From: Deltaproteobacteria bacterium
Lineage (GTDB): Bacteria; Myxococcota_A; UBA796; UBA2385
DNA length: 64,000 bases
Assembly: GCA_016792625.1 (NCBI GenBank)
Contig: JAEUKK010000090.1
Span: forward strand, 1-64,000
Direction: 5' to 3'
Below are positions 1-8,910 of this stretch, piece after piece. Position 1 is the stretch's first letter, and every line of letters begins with the position of its first letter. The notes beneath the pieces were generated by a model that was not told the origin of the DNA, did no database searches, and was given only the letters and a program-made list of their open reading frames with translations. The position numbers and the translations under genes were made by a program.

Positions 1-85
1 CGGTAAGTGAGCCGCCGGCCCGCGGGTGCTACTGCTCCTGCCGGCGGCGGGCTGCTCCGCGCCAAACCCCTGCCCGAGGTGATCG

Positions 86-2008
86 ATGGCCCACGGCGCT
101 CCCCGCCTCCTCCGCATGGGGCTGCTCGTCGGCGCGCTGGGCACGGCGGCCTGCGCGGGCGCAAAGCCGGCGGCGGGCGACGACACGGGCGGCGGCGCGC
201 CCGCCGAAGACAGCGGCGGCGCAGACAGCGGCGGCGCAGACAGCGGCGACCCCATCGTCGATTGGCGTCCGCCCCTCGACGCCGGCCCGCCGGCGCTCGA
301 CCTCGATGGTGACGGGTGGGTTCCGCCCGACGACTGCGCGCCCCGTGCCCCCTCCCGCTACCCGGGCGCCCCCGAGATCTGGTACGACGGCATCGACAGC
401 GACTGCGCCGGCGACGACGACTTCGACCAAGACGGCGACGGTGACCCCATCGGCGTCGACTGCGATGACACCGACCCCGCCACCTTCCCCGGCGCGCCCG
501 AGCGGGGCGGCGACGGCCGCGACCAAGACTGCGACGGCGAAGATGGCCCGCCCGCGCTCGACGCCGACGGCGACGGCTATGACGCCGCGTATGACTGCGA
601 CGAGGCCGACCCCGCGGTCTACCCCGGGGCCCCCGACGCCTGCGGCGACGGGCGCGACACGGCCTGCGATGGCGACGACGACTGCCCCCTGAGCAGCGCC
701 GGGGTCATCGATCACGCCTACGCCACGCTGCTCGGCGAACACGCCGGCGACCGGCTGGGACAAGGTGAGCCGGGCGTGCTCGCGATCGGCGACACCGACG
801 GCGACGGCAGTGGCGCGCTGCTGCTCACGGCGGTCTTCGGTGGCCCGGCGGGCGAGGGCCGCGTCTACCTCGTCGAAGGTGCCGCGGGCCCGTCATCGGT
901 GGCGACCGCCGCCGGCGCCGCGTGGACGGGCGCCGCCCCCGGCGACCAGCTCGGCCGCGGCCTCGCCGCCCCGGGTGACCTCGACGGCGACGGCCTCCCC
1001 GACCTCGTGGTCAGCGCGCCGGGCGCAGATCTCAGCGGGGCCGAGGCCGGCGCGCTCTACCTCTTGCCACCAGGCGGCGGCCCGCTGGGCGCCCCCTTCG
1101 CCCTGGGCTTTGCCGCGGGCGACGAGCTCGGCGAGCTCTGCGGCGCCCCCGGGCTCGGGCCGGCCGGGGCGGGCGCGCTGCTGGCCGGCGCCCAATTCGC
1201 CGACGGCGGGGCGGGCGCGGTCTACTTGCTCGTCGACACCGCGGGCCTCGGCGGGGCGGCCGCAACCGTGCGCGGCGCCCCGGGTGAAGAGCTCGGCTCG
1301 GACCTCGCCGTCGGTGACCTCGACGGTGATGGTCTGCCCGAGCTGGCCTTGGGCGCCCGCGGCGCGGGCGGCGACGGGCGCGGCGCCGTCTACCTCTTCT
1401 CGGGTGCCATCCGCGGCGCCTACGACAGCGCCGACGCCGACGCCCAAATCGTGGGCGAGGCCGCCGGGGATGACGTGGGCTGGGGCATCTCCATCGCGTT
1501 GGGCGCTGACCTCGACGGCGATGGCTACGGCGACCTCGTGGTCGGCGCCCGTGGTCGGGACGCCGCCGCCGCCACCCCCGACGCGGGCCTAGTCAGCCTC
1601 TGGCGAGGCCCGATCAGCCCCGGGGCCCACGGCCTCTCGGCGGCCTGGGCGTCCTGGCGCGGGGCCGACGCCAGCGATTGGATCGGCGACAGCGTGGCGA
1701 TGCCCGGCGACATCGACGGCGACGGCGCCGACGAGCTGGTGATCGGCTCGGGCTACGCAGAGCCCCCCGATGGCGGGCGCCCCAGCGGCGCGGCCTACAC
1801 CCTCGCCGGCCCGCTCAGCGCGGGCGCCTATGGGGTCGAGGCCGCGGCCACCGGCGCCGCCTGGGCGGGCGGCTCACGCGACCGCATGCGCGTGCACGCG
1901 GCGGGCGATGTGAACGGCGACGGACGCGCCGATGTCGCGGTCAGCGCCCAGCTGAACTCCGGCGCGGGTTTTGAGGCCGGCGCAGCCTACTTGTTGAGCG
2001 AAGACTGA
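86..2008 (+). CDS. FG-GAP/MopE-type surface lipoprotein
   Basis: Predicted 640-aa outer-surface lipoprotein. The hydrophobic leader ends in a lipobox (LGTAAC, Cys23). An Asp/Gly/Ser-rich linker follows to about residue 70. Residues about 72-198 carry three MopE-like putative metal-binding repeats (D-x-DGDG, DCDD-x-DP-x-x-x-PGAPE). From about residue 205 to the end there are six or so FG-GAP-like repeats with Ca-binding cores such as GDLDGDGLPDLVV and GDIDGDGADELVI, the pattern of an integrin-alpha-type beta-propeller. GAGGTG lies just before the ATG. The next gene starts about 40 bp downstream on the same strand. Role is probably adhesion or Ca-dependent surface binding (inference); no catalytic motif was seen. 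Confidence 0.85.
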   Translation: MAHGAPRLLRMGLLVGALGTAACAGAKPAAGDDTGGGAPAEDSGGADSGGADSGDPIVDWRPPLDAGPPALDLDGDGWVPPDDCAPRAPSRYPGAPEIWYDGIDSDCAGDDDFDQDGDGDPIGVDCDDTDPATFPGAPERGGDGRDQDCDGEDGPPALDADGDGYDAAYDCDEADPAVYPGAPDACGDGRDTACDGDDDCPLSSAGVIDHAYATLLGEHAGDRLGQGEPGVLAIGDTDGDGSGALLLTAVFGGPAGEGRVYLVEGAAGPSSVATAAGAAWTGAAPGDQLGRGLAAPGDLDGDGLPDLVVSAPGADLSGAEAGALYLLPPGGGPLGAPFALGFAAGDELGELCGAPGLGPAGAGALLAGAQFADGGAGAVYLLVDTAGLGGAAATVRGAPGEELGSDLAVGDLDGDGLPELALGARGAGGDGRGAVYLFSGAIRGAYDSADADAQIVGEAAGDDVGWGISIALGADLDGDGYGDLVVGARGRDAAAATPDAGLVSLWRGPISPGAHGLSAAWASWRGADASDWIGDSVAMPGDIDGDGADELVIGSGYAEPPDGGRPSGAAYTLAGPLSAGAYGVEAAATGAAWAGGSRDRMRVHAAGDVNGDGRADVAVSAQLNSGAGFEAGAAYLLSED

Positions 2009-2046
2009 TGGGGCCCGCCGCTGATCGCGGCATATGGGGGATGGGC

Positions 2047-4245
2047 ATGCGCACAGTGACGGCTCGGCTCGGCCTTGGGTGGTTGATCGTGCTCATCGGC
2101 GCCAACCCGGGGTGCTCGGGGGGCGACCCCGCCGGAACAGGCGAGGCGAAGCCCGCGCCAGAGCGCGCGGCCACCGGGGCCAGCGCCAGCGCCAGCGTAG
2201 GGCCTGCAGAGACGGCTCCCCCCGCCGCCGCGGGCCGGCCAGCCCCAGCGACCGCAGACCTCACCGTCGGGCACCACGCCTCTCTGACGGTCTGCGGCGC
2301 CCGAGAGGTGGCGTCTCCGCCCGGCCGCCCATATGAGCCGGTCGACGTCGGCGAGCTGAACGCGCGCTGCGCAGAGGACTCGACCCCCAATCTTCGCGCG
2401 CTCGATGACGTGCTGGTGAGCAGCCGCGACGAGCTGTTGGCGCTGCGCTGCCTCTGCGCTGTCCGGGGCACGCTGGTCATCGACATGACGGCTGAGCCAG
2501 GCGGCTCCGATGGGGCGCTGGACAGCCTAGCGGGGCTGCGCGAGGTCAGCGGCCTCAGGCTGCTGGGCGACGCCTCCGCGGTCGACCTGCGCCCCCTGGG
2601 GCGGCTGGCCACGTCCACGCTGCGAGAGCTGACCGTCAGCGACCTGCCCCTGCTCGAGACCCTGGATGACCTGCCCCTCATTCAGCCCAATGGTGAGCTG
2701 CACCTCAGCGGTCTGCCCAGCCTGCGCGCCCTGGGGCCGCCCGGCGACTCACCGATGCTCAGCCACCTCAGCCTCGACGCGCTCCCTCTGCTTGAGGTCG
2801 GGCGGCTTCCCCCGCTAGGCGGTCGGCGGGCCGAGCTAGAGCTGCGCGGGCTGCCGCGGCTCCGATCCCTGCGGGGGCTCGAGCGAGTCGAGGCCGCCGC
2901 GACCATCGTGCTCGACGACCTCCCGGCGCTCGCCAGCCTCTCAGGGCTCACCGGGCTCACCGAGGTGGATGAGCTGCTCCTCTCCGATCTGCCTGCCCTG
3001 GGTTCACTTCGTGGCCTCGACGCCCTAGCCACCGCCGATGCGCTCGAGCTCCGCCAGCTCTCGGGCCTGCGCCGGCTCGACGGCCTAGGGGGCCTCGACA
3101 CGGTTGGCACCATGGTGGTCAGCGACAACGACGACCTGCGCAGCTTCGCCGGCCTCGCGCCGGGCGCACGCATCGGCACGCTTGAGGTCGAGAGAGACCC
3201 CGCGCTGACCCGCCTCGGCGACGCGGGCTCCCCCGCGGTCGATCACCTGACCCTCTCCGACCTTAACGCGCTGGTCGAGGTCGACCTCCACGCCTGTGGC
3301 GTGATCGACCGTCCCTGCACCGTCTCGATGACGCGGCTACCCTTGCTCGAGGCCCTGCCCCGCTTCGGCGAGGGCATACTGAGCGAAATGAACCTGCAAG
3401 AGCTGGCCAACCTCCGGTCCTTGGCGCAGCGGGTCCGGGTCGACTACCGCACAGACCTCCGCTTCATCGCGCTCGACCGCCTCGAGCACCTCGACCTGAT
3501 CGCCGAGCCGCCACCGAGCACGACGCGGCTCCGGGTCGACAGTGTCGAGCTGATCTCGCTGCCCGCGCTCAGGGACCTGCGCTGGGACGTTCCCCTGGTC
3601 ATCGCCGAGCTGCGGCTGCGCGACATGCCCAATATGGTCGACCTCGAAGGCTTGGTGCTTCCTCCCTTGACGCTCACCGTCGAGGACCTGCCGCGGCTCG
3701 AGAGCCTGCGCGGGATGGACCTCGCGCCAGAGGGCATCTTCGCAGTGCAGCTCCGCCGCCTGCCCGTGCTGCGCAGCCTCGAGGGCCTCGACCGTCAAGA
3801 GATCCTGGGCACGCTGGAGCTCACCGACCTCCCCGCGCTGACCGACATGGACGCGCTCACGCTGGGCACACGGGTCAAGGCGTTTCGGCTGACGCGCACA
3901 GCAGTCGAGCACCTCAACCTGCCGCACGCCAGCTTCCGGTACACCGACACCATCACCGCCGAAGACAATCCGGCGCTGCGCACGGCCGATCTCGATGCGC
4001 TCACCCGCTACGCGTACATCCGCATCGTCGACAGCCCGCTGTTCGAGGGCTTCTCGACCCTGCCCGAACGCAGCCGGTTTAGCCGGCTCTACCTGCAGCG
4101 CCTCGGGGCATTGACCAACATCGAGGCCTTCCGTGGGCTCGACTCCATCTCCTATGTCTATCTCTATGATCTTCCTATGTTGGCAGTCGAAGACGCCGCA
4201 TGGATCTGCGACATCACCTACACCACCTGCAGGGTCACGCCCTGA
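2047..4245 (+). CDS. Leucine-rich L-domain-like lipoprotein, copy 1
   Basis: 732-aa predicted lipoprotein: leader ending ANPGC (Cys23), a low-complexity Ala/Pro linker, then from about residue 90 an array of degenerate about 24-residue leucine-rich units of the type L-x-L-x-x-LP-x-L-x-SL-x-GL, like receptor L-domain or bacterial LRR-like solenoids. A Cys-containing cap (RCLCAV) precedes the solenoid. The longest reading frame begins at 2008, touching the previous stop, but the leader fits an ATG at 2047 (or 2041) preceded by a GGGGG run. The next gene is a clear tandem paralogue with long stretches of near-identical DNA. Likely a surface recognition or adhesion protein; ligand unknown. Confidence 0.8.
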   Translation: MRTVTARLGLGWLIVLIGANPGCSGGDPAGTGEAKPAPERAATGASASASVGPAETAPPAAAGRPAPATADLTVGHHASLTVCGAREVASPPGRPYEPVDVGELNARCAEDSTPNLRALDDVLVSSRDELLALRCLCAVRGTLVIDMTAEPGGSDGALDSLAGLREVSGLRLLGDASAVDLRPLGRLATSTLRELTVSDLPLLETLDDLPLIQPNGELHLSGLPSLRALGPPGDSPMLSHLSLDALPLLEVGRLPPLGGRRAELELRGLPRLRSLRGLERVEAAATIVLDDLPALASLSGLTGLTEVDELLLSDLPALGSLRGLDALATADALELRQLSGLRRLDGLGGLDTVGTMVVSDNDDLRSFAGLAPGARIGTLEVERDPALTRLGDAGSPAVDHLTLSDLNALVEVDLHACGVIDRPCTVSMTRLPLLEALPRFGEGILSEMNLQELANLRSLAQRVRVDYRTDLRFIALDRLEHLDLIAEPPPSTTRLRVDSVELISLPALRDLRWDVPLVIAELRLRDMPNMVDLEGLVLPPLTLTVEDLPRLESLRGMDLAPEGIFAVQLRRLPVLRSLEGLDRQEILGTLELTDLPALTDMDALTLGTRVKAFRLTRTAVEHLNLPHASFRYTDTITAEDNPALRTADLDALTRYAYIRIVDSPLFEGFSTLPERSRFSRLYLQRLGALTNIEAFRGLDSISYVYLYDLPMLAVEDAAWICDITYTTCRVTP

Positions 4246-4277
4246 GCGCTCGACCAGGTGGCTCCCCTCCGCGGGCA

Positions 4278-4426
4278 GGTCTGGGCGGCCCCGGCGCAGG
4301 CGCCGGGCCGGGTGCGGCCGGGGGTTCGCTGCGCTCCGTCGGCCGGCGGCCGACCCGCGCCCGCCAAGCGGGCGCAGCCCCTCTGCCCCCTGCCGCGCGC
4401 AAAGCGAGCTCCGTGCGCGGCAATTG
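4278..4426. repeat. GC-rich hairpin cluster, copy A1
   Basis: The 327-bp gap between the two L-domain genes holds about 150 bp that recurs after the second gene. It contains several inverted repeats in a row: CGGCCCCGGCGC/GCGCCGGGCCG, TCGGCCGGCGGCCGA, GCGCCCGC/GCGGGCGC and GCCGCGC/GCGCGGC. The matching position after both paralogues shows that the duplicated unit was gene plus 3' flank. It may act as an mRNA 3' end structure or be a passive REP-like element. The rest of the gap (4427-4572) shows nothing I can name apart from the start signal of the next gene. Confidence 0.7.
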
Positions 4427-4572
4427 TTGGCAGGGGAGGAGCAGAAGCGCGCACATTCCACTCGACTGGGCCGCGAGCGGCGCCCGCCGTACCCCCGCCC
4501 CAGTCTCCCGATTGCGCGCGGGCTGACCATGACCGACGCAGCGCCGCGGCCGCGCGGCGCGTGGGGGCAACG

Positions 4573-6756
4573 ATGCGCACGACAATGACGAGGGCGCAGC
4601 GCGGGCTGCTGGGCTCGCTCACCCTGCTCGCCGGTGGGCTCGGCTGCGCGCCGCGCGGGGCCGACGATGGATCGAAGCCCGGGGCGGGCGCGGTCGACAC
4701 CGGCGCACCCACCGCGGACGGCGAGGGGGCGCCCACCGCGAGCCTCGGCGCGCCGACCTCGCTGACCGCGGCCCTCGCTGATCGCCCGCCGGCCGTCGCG
4801 GCGGACTGCGGCGACCGAGCTGTGCCGTCTCCGGACGGTCGCCCCGAAGACCCAGTCGACATCGCCGAGCTGATGCGGCGCTGTGAAGATGACCCGACCC
4901 CCGGTCTGCGCGCCCTCAACGACGTGCTGGTGGACAGCCGCGAAGAGCTGCTGGGGCTGCGCTGCCTGTGCGCGGTCTCCGGCACGCTCTCCATCGACTT
5001 GTCGAGCGCGCCCACCGGCTCCGACGGCGCCCTGGTCGCCCTGGCGGGCCTGCGCGAGGTCGACGGCCTCACGCTGCAGGGTGACGTCTCCGCCGTCGAC
5101 CTGCGCCCGCTGCGGCGCCTGTCGCCGGTGCGAGAGCTCACGCTCAGCGAGCTACCCCTGCTCGAGACCCTCGATGACCTGCCGCCCATCGAGCCCCACG
5201 GAGCGCTGTACCTTCGTGACCTTCCCCGCCTGCGCGGGCTGGGTCCGCCTGGCGCCACCACGATCCTCAGCCGGCTCACCCTCGACGCGCTGCCGCTGCT
5301 CGACCCTCCGCGCCTGCCTCCATTGGGCCAACGGGCGCCTGAGCTCGTGCTGCGCGGGCTGCCGCTGCTCCGCACCCTCCCCGATCTGGTCGAGGTCTGG
5401 ACGACACGCCTGCTGGTGCTCGACGACCTCCCGCAGATCGTGAGCATCGCCCCGCTCGGGGGCTTGACCGACGTGGGTCAGCTGACCCTCTCCGATCTGC
5501 CCGGGCTGACCTCGCTTCGGGGCCTCGACGACCTCACCACCGCCGACCGGCTCGAGCTTCGCGGGCTCGCGGGCCTGCGCCGGCTCGACGGCCTAGAGGC
5601 CCTCGACACCGTCGACACGATGGTGGTCAGCGACAACGCCGACCTGCGCAGCTTCGCCGGCCTCGCCCCGGGCGCACGCATCGGCACGCTTGAGGTCGCG
5701 AGAGACCCCGCGCTGACCCGCCTGGGCGACGCGGGCTCCCCCGCCGTCGATGACCTGCGCCTCACCGACCTCGACGCGCTGGTGTCGATCGACCTCCACG
5801 CTTGTGGCACGGTCGACAGCCCCTGCAGCGCGCAGTTGACGCGGCTGCCGCTGCTCGAGGCCCTGCCCCGCTTCGGCGAGGGCGTGCTCGACGCGCTGGA
5901 GCTGCGCGAGCTGGCCAGCCTGCGGTCCCTGGCGCAGCGGGTCCGCGTCGACCGCTACACAGACCTCCGCTTCACCGCGCTTGACCGCCTCGAGCACCTC
6001 GATCTCATCGCAGAGCCGACGCCGCTCGGCGCGCTGCAGGTCTGGGTCGACGACGTCGAGCTCGCCTCGCTGCCCATGCTCAGAGACCTGCGCTGGGACC
6101 GCCCGATGGTCATCGGCAACCTGATGCTGCGCGACCTGCCCACGATGACCGACCTCGACGGCCTGGGCCCGCCCCCATTGGCGCTCACGATAGTGGACAT
6201 GCCGCAGCTCGAGAGCCTGCGGGGGATGGACCTCGCGCCAGACGGCATCTACGCGGTGCGGCTGCGCCGTCTGCCCGCGCTGCGCAGCCTCGAGGGCCTC
6301 GACCGTCAAGAGATCACCGGCACGCTGGAGCTCACCGACCTGCCCGCCCTGACCGACATCGACGCGCTCACGTTGGGCACACGGGTCAAGGTTTTTCAAC
6401 TGACCCGGACCTCGGTCGAGCACCTCAACCTGCCGCACGCCAGCTTCCGGTACACCAGCAGCATATACGCGGACGACAATCCGGCGCTGCGCACGGCCGA
6501 TCTCGACGCGCTGACGATGTACCCGACCATCCGCATCGTCGACAGCCCGCTGTTCGAGGGCTTCTCGACCCTGCCCGAGGTGGAGCACTTCGGCGAGATT
6601 GAGCTCCGCCGGCTGGGGGCGCTGACCGACATTGAGGCCTTCCGGGGGCTCCGGGCCGTGCGCTCCGTCTACCTGGATGAGCTGCCCAGCTTGGCCCTCG
6701 AAGACGCCACCTGGATCTGCAGCATCACGACCTCGGTCTGTAGCCTCACACCCTGA
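4573..6756 (+). CDS. Leucine-rich L-domain-like lipoprotein, copy 2
   Basis: 727-aa paralogue of the preceding gene, same order: lipobox leader (AGGLGC, Cys25), Ala/Gly/Pro linker, Cys-rich cap (RCLCAVSGTL), and a solenoid of degenerate 24-residue leucine-rich units. The open frame extends upstream to 4258, but that part is repeat-derived and lacks a leader; the ATG at 4573 follows GGGGGCAACG and begins a proper signal sequence. Nucleotide identity with copy 1 is very high in the middle and 3' thirds and low in the leader/linker, which suggests recent duplication or gene conversion of the solenoid. Probable surface-exposed lipoprotein of unknown ligand. Confidence 0.82.
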   Translation: MRTTMTRAQRGLLGSLTLLAGGLGCAPRGADDGSKPGAGAVDTGAPTADGEGAPTASLGAPTSLTAALADRPPAVAADCGDRAVPSPDGRPEDPVDIAELMRRCEDDPTPGLRALNDVLVDSREELLGLRCLCAVSGTLSIDLSSAPTGSDGALVALAGLREVDGLTLQGDVSAVDLRPLRRLSPVRELTLSELPLLETLDDLPPIEPHGALYLRDLPRLRGLGPPGATTILSRLTLDALPLLDPPRLPPLGQRAPELVLRGLPLLRTLPDLVEVWTTRLLVLDDLPQIVSIAPLGGLTDVGQLTLSDLPGLTSLRGLDDLTTADRLELRGLAGLRRLDGLEALDTVDTMVVSDNADLRSFAGLAPGARIGTLEVARDPALTRLGDAGSPAVDDLRLTDLDALVSIDLHACGTVDSPCSAQLTRLPLLEALPRFGEGVLDALELRELASLRSLAQRVRVDRYTDLRFTALDRLEHLDLIAEPTPLGALQVWVDDVELASLPMLRDLRWDRPMVIGNLMLRDLPTMTDLDGLGPPPLALTIVDMPQLESLRGMDLAPDGIYAVRLRRLPALRSLEGLDRQEITGTLELTDLPALTDIDALTLGTRVKVFQLTRTSVEHLNLPHASFRYTSSIYADDNPALRTADLDALTMYPTIRIVDSPLFEGFSTLPEVEHFGEIELRRLGALTDIEAFRGLRAVRSVYLDELPSLALEDATWICSITTSVCSLTP

Positions 6757-6788
6757 GCGTGTCACCGGCGCGCGCTGTTGTAAGGCCG

Positions 6789-6941
6789 GGTCTGGGCGGC
6801 CCCGGCGCAAGCGCCGGGGCCGGGTGCGGCCGGGGGTTCGCTGCGCTCCGTCGGCCGACAGCCGACCCGCGCCCGCGGGCGGGCGCGGCCCCTCTGCCCC
6901 CTGCCGCGCGCGAGGCGACGCCTGAACGGCGCGCGGCAGGT
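6789..6941. repeat. GC-rich hairpin cluster, copy A2
   Basis: Second copy of the hairpin cluster found at 4278-4426, in the same orientation and directly after the second L-domain gene. The central block is almost the same; the last stem is longer here (GCCGCGCGC ... GCGCGCGGC). It lies between two convergent genes (the L-domain gene on plus and a BspA-like gene on minus) and may end transcription by structure, though no T-tract follows. Confidence 0.68.
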
Positions 6942-6957
6942 CGTGGGCCGCGGCCGA

Positions 6958-8772
6958 TCAGGGCGTGGGGCAGGTGCCCCAGACAGGCTGCGGGGCGGTC
7001 CAGGCGTCAGCTCCAGTGGCGAAGGCGGTGGGCGCACGCACGATGCCGGGCACACACCAGCCGCTGAGGTCTTGGTCGAAGACGGCGGCGTTCTGGAACA
7101 TGTAGTGCAGAAAAAGGGCGCTGCTGACGTCCCAGGACCCGATGTCTTGGTTAAAGGCGCTCGTGTTCGCGAACATGGAGCTCATCGAAACCACACTGCT
7201 GACGTCCCAGCCGCCAATATCTTGATTGAAGGCGGTGGTATTCGCAAACATCGCGTCCATCAATTGAACATTGCTGACGCTCCAGCCACCGATGTCCTGG
7301 TTGAAGACCCGAGCACCCTCGAACATCGCGCCCATATGGGCGACTTGGCCTGTGTCCCACCCGCTGATGTCCTGGTTGAACGCCGTCGCGTACCGAAACA
7401 TCCACTGCATATCATTTACCCGACTGGTATTCCACCTGCCGATGTCTTGGTTAAAGGATCTGGCCCAGTTGAACATCTGGCTCATATCGGTCACCCAATG
7501 GGTGTTCCAAGCTCCGATGTCGCGGTTGAAGCGAGCCGCACCTGAAAACATCTCGGACATACTGGTCACGTTGCTCGTGTCCCAGGCCCCGATGTCTTGG
7601 TTGAAGGTGGCCGCCCCATAAAACATCCCCGACAGGTCGGTGACGTTGCTCGTGTTCCAGCCATTGAGGTCATGGTCAAAAGCAGCGGCGCCGCTGAACA
7701 TCTGGGCACAGTTGGTGACACTGCTCGTATCCCATCGCCCAATGTCTTGGTTAAATGCCACGGCCTCTCGGAACATCGCGCTCAGGTCCGCAGCAGCGCT
7801 CGTATCCCAGCCGCCGATGTCCTTGTTGAAGTTGGTCGCACGATAGAACATCCCATGCATATCGGTGACGTTGCCCGTGTCCCAAGCCCCAACATCCTGA
7901 TTGAACTGCGTGGCATCGTGAAACATGCCGTTCATGCTCGTGACGTTGCTTGTGTCCCATCGGCCAATATCTTGGTTAAATAACGCAGCCGCGGCGAACA
8001 TCGAACGCATCGAGATGACAGCACTGGTGTCCCAGCCGCCAATGTCGTGGTTAAACCGGGTCGCCTCATGGAACATCCCGTCCATGTTGGTGACGGCACC
8101 TGTGTCCCACGCACCGATGTCATGGTAGAAGCGTGTCGCGCCCGCGAACATCCTCGACATGTCCGTGACTCTGCTCGTGTCCCACGACCCGATGTCCTGG
8201 TTGAAGACCGTGGCGTCGTCGAACATCCCGCTCATGTTGGTGACGCTGCTCGTGTCCCACGCTCCAATGTCTTGGTTAAAATGGTCGTAGGTGCCGGAGA
8301 ACATCTCACTCAGGTCGGTGACCCCGCTGGTGCAGCTGACCACCCACTCGGGGGAGCGGAGGTCGAGACGCACGAGGAGGGCTTCATCGCGCTTGGTGAA
8401 TTCGCGCCCCTCAACCACACCTGTCGCACCCACCGCCACGTCCGGGCAAAGCACCGTGACCCCGTTCTCGTGCAGGTAGAACCCATCACCCTCGGGATCG
8501 ACCGCGCCGTCTTCGCCGCCGCCCCCTCCTCCCGTGCCGCCGTCCGACCCTTCAACGCCCCCGTCGGTGCCGCCGCCGTCCTCCCCGCCGTCGGCGCCGC
8601 CGCCGTCTCCGCCCAAACCCTCGCCCTCGCCGGCGTCGCCACCACCCGCCTCCGCCTCGCCCTCTCCCCCGCTGTCGGCCCCCCCGGCCTTGGGCTCGCA
8701 GGCGGTCAGCCCGCCGCAGCCGAGCAGGAGGAGGATCGCGGCAGGGACCTGCGGGCGGGCGCGGCGGTACAT
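6958..8772 (-). CDS. BspA-like (DUF285) repeat lipoprotein, copy 1
   Basis: 604-aa predicted lipoprotein with leader ending LTAC (Cys25), an Asp/Gly/Glu-rich linker to about residue 95, a short conserved block, then 16 full repeats of exactly 25 residues (consensus FNQDIG-x-WDTS-x-VT-x-M-x-x-MF-x-x-A) plus a final partial one ending in SGWCV. This is the DUF285/BspA-like surface-protein repeat. SD is GGAG five bases before the ATG. It is a tandem paralogue of the gene at 8911-10839: the first part is nearly identical in DNA, the repeats have diverged. Known family members are cell-surface proteins; binding partner unknown. Confidence 0.88.
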   Translation of the reverse strand: MYRRARPQVPAAILLLLGCGGLTACEPKAGGADSGGEGEAEAGGGDAGEGEGLGGDGGGADGGEDGGGTDGGVEGSDGGTGGGGGGEDGAVDPEGDGFYLHENGVTVLCPDVAVGATGVVEGREFTKRDEALLVRLDLRSPEWVVSCTSGVTDLSEMFSGTYDHFNQDIGAWDTSSVTNMSGMFDDATVFNQDIGSWDTSRVTDMSRMFAGATRFYHDIGAWDTGAVTNMDGMFHEATRFNHDIGGWDTSAVISMRSMFAAAALFNQDIGRWDTSNVTSMNGMFHDATQFNQDVGAWDTGNVTDMHGMFYRATNFNKDIGGWDTSAAADLSAMFREAVAFNQDIGRWDTSSVTNCAQMFSGAAAFDHDLNGWNTSNVTDLSGMFYGAATFNQDIGAWDTSNVTSMSEMFSGAARFNRDIGAWNTHWVTDMSQMFNWARSFNQDIGRWNTSRVNDMQWMFRYATAFNQDISGWDTGQVAHMGAMFEGARVFNQDIGGWSVSNVQLMDAMFANTTAFNQDIGGWDVSSVVSMSSMFANTSAFNQDIGSWDVSSALFLHYMFQNAAVFDQDLSGWCVPGIVRAPTAFATGADAWTAPQPVWGTCPTP

Positions 8773-8910
8773 CAGGGCTCCGGGTGGGACGGCGGCCGCG
8801 CCTAACCCGCCGCGCCGCCCACGGTCCTCCCATGACCGAGGTGCGACATCGGCGGCAATTTCATGCCCCGCGGCCTGTCCCGGCCCGCGCGCCGCGTCGA
8901 TTCAACGGGG

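Noticed and set aside
26..82. 18-codon GTG frame (MLLLLPAAGCSAPNPCPR-like) resembling a tiny lipoprotein just before the first gene
   Set aside because: No Shine-Dalgarno, too short to judge, and the window start hides its context; probably chance in GC-rich DNA. The first bases also contain possible stops of an upstream gene, whose frame I cannot decide.
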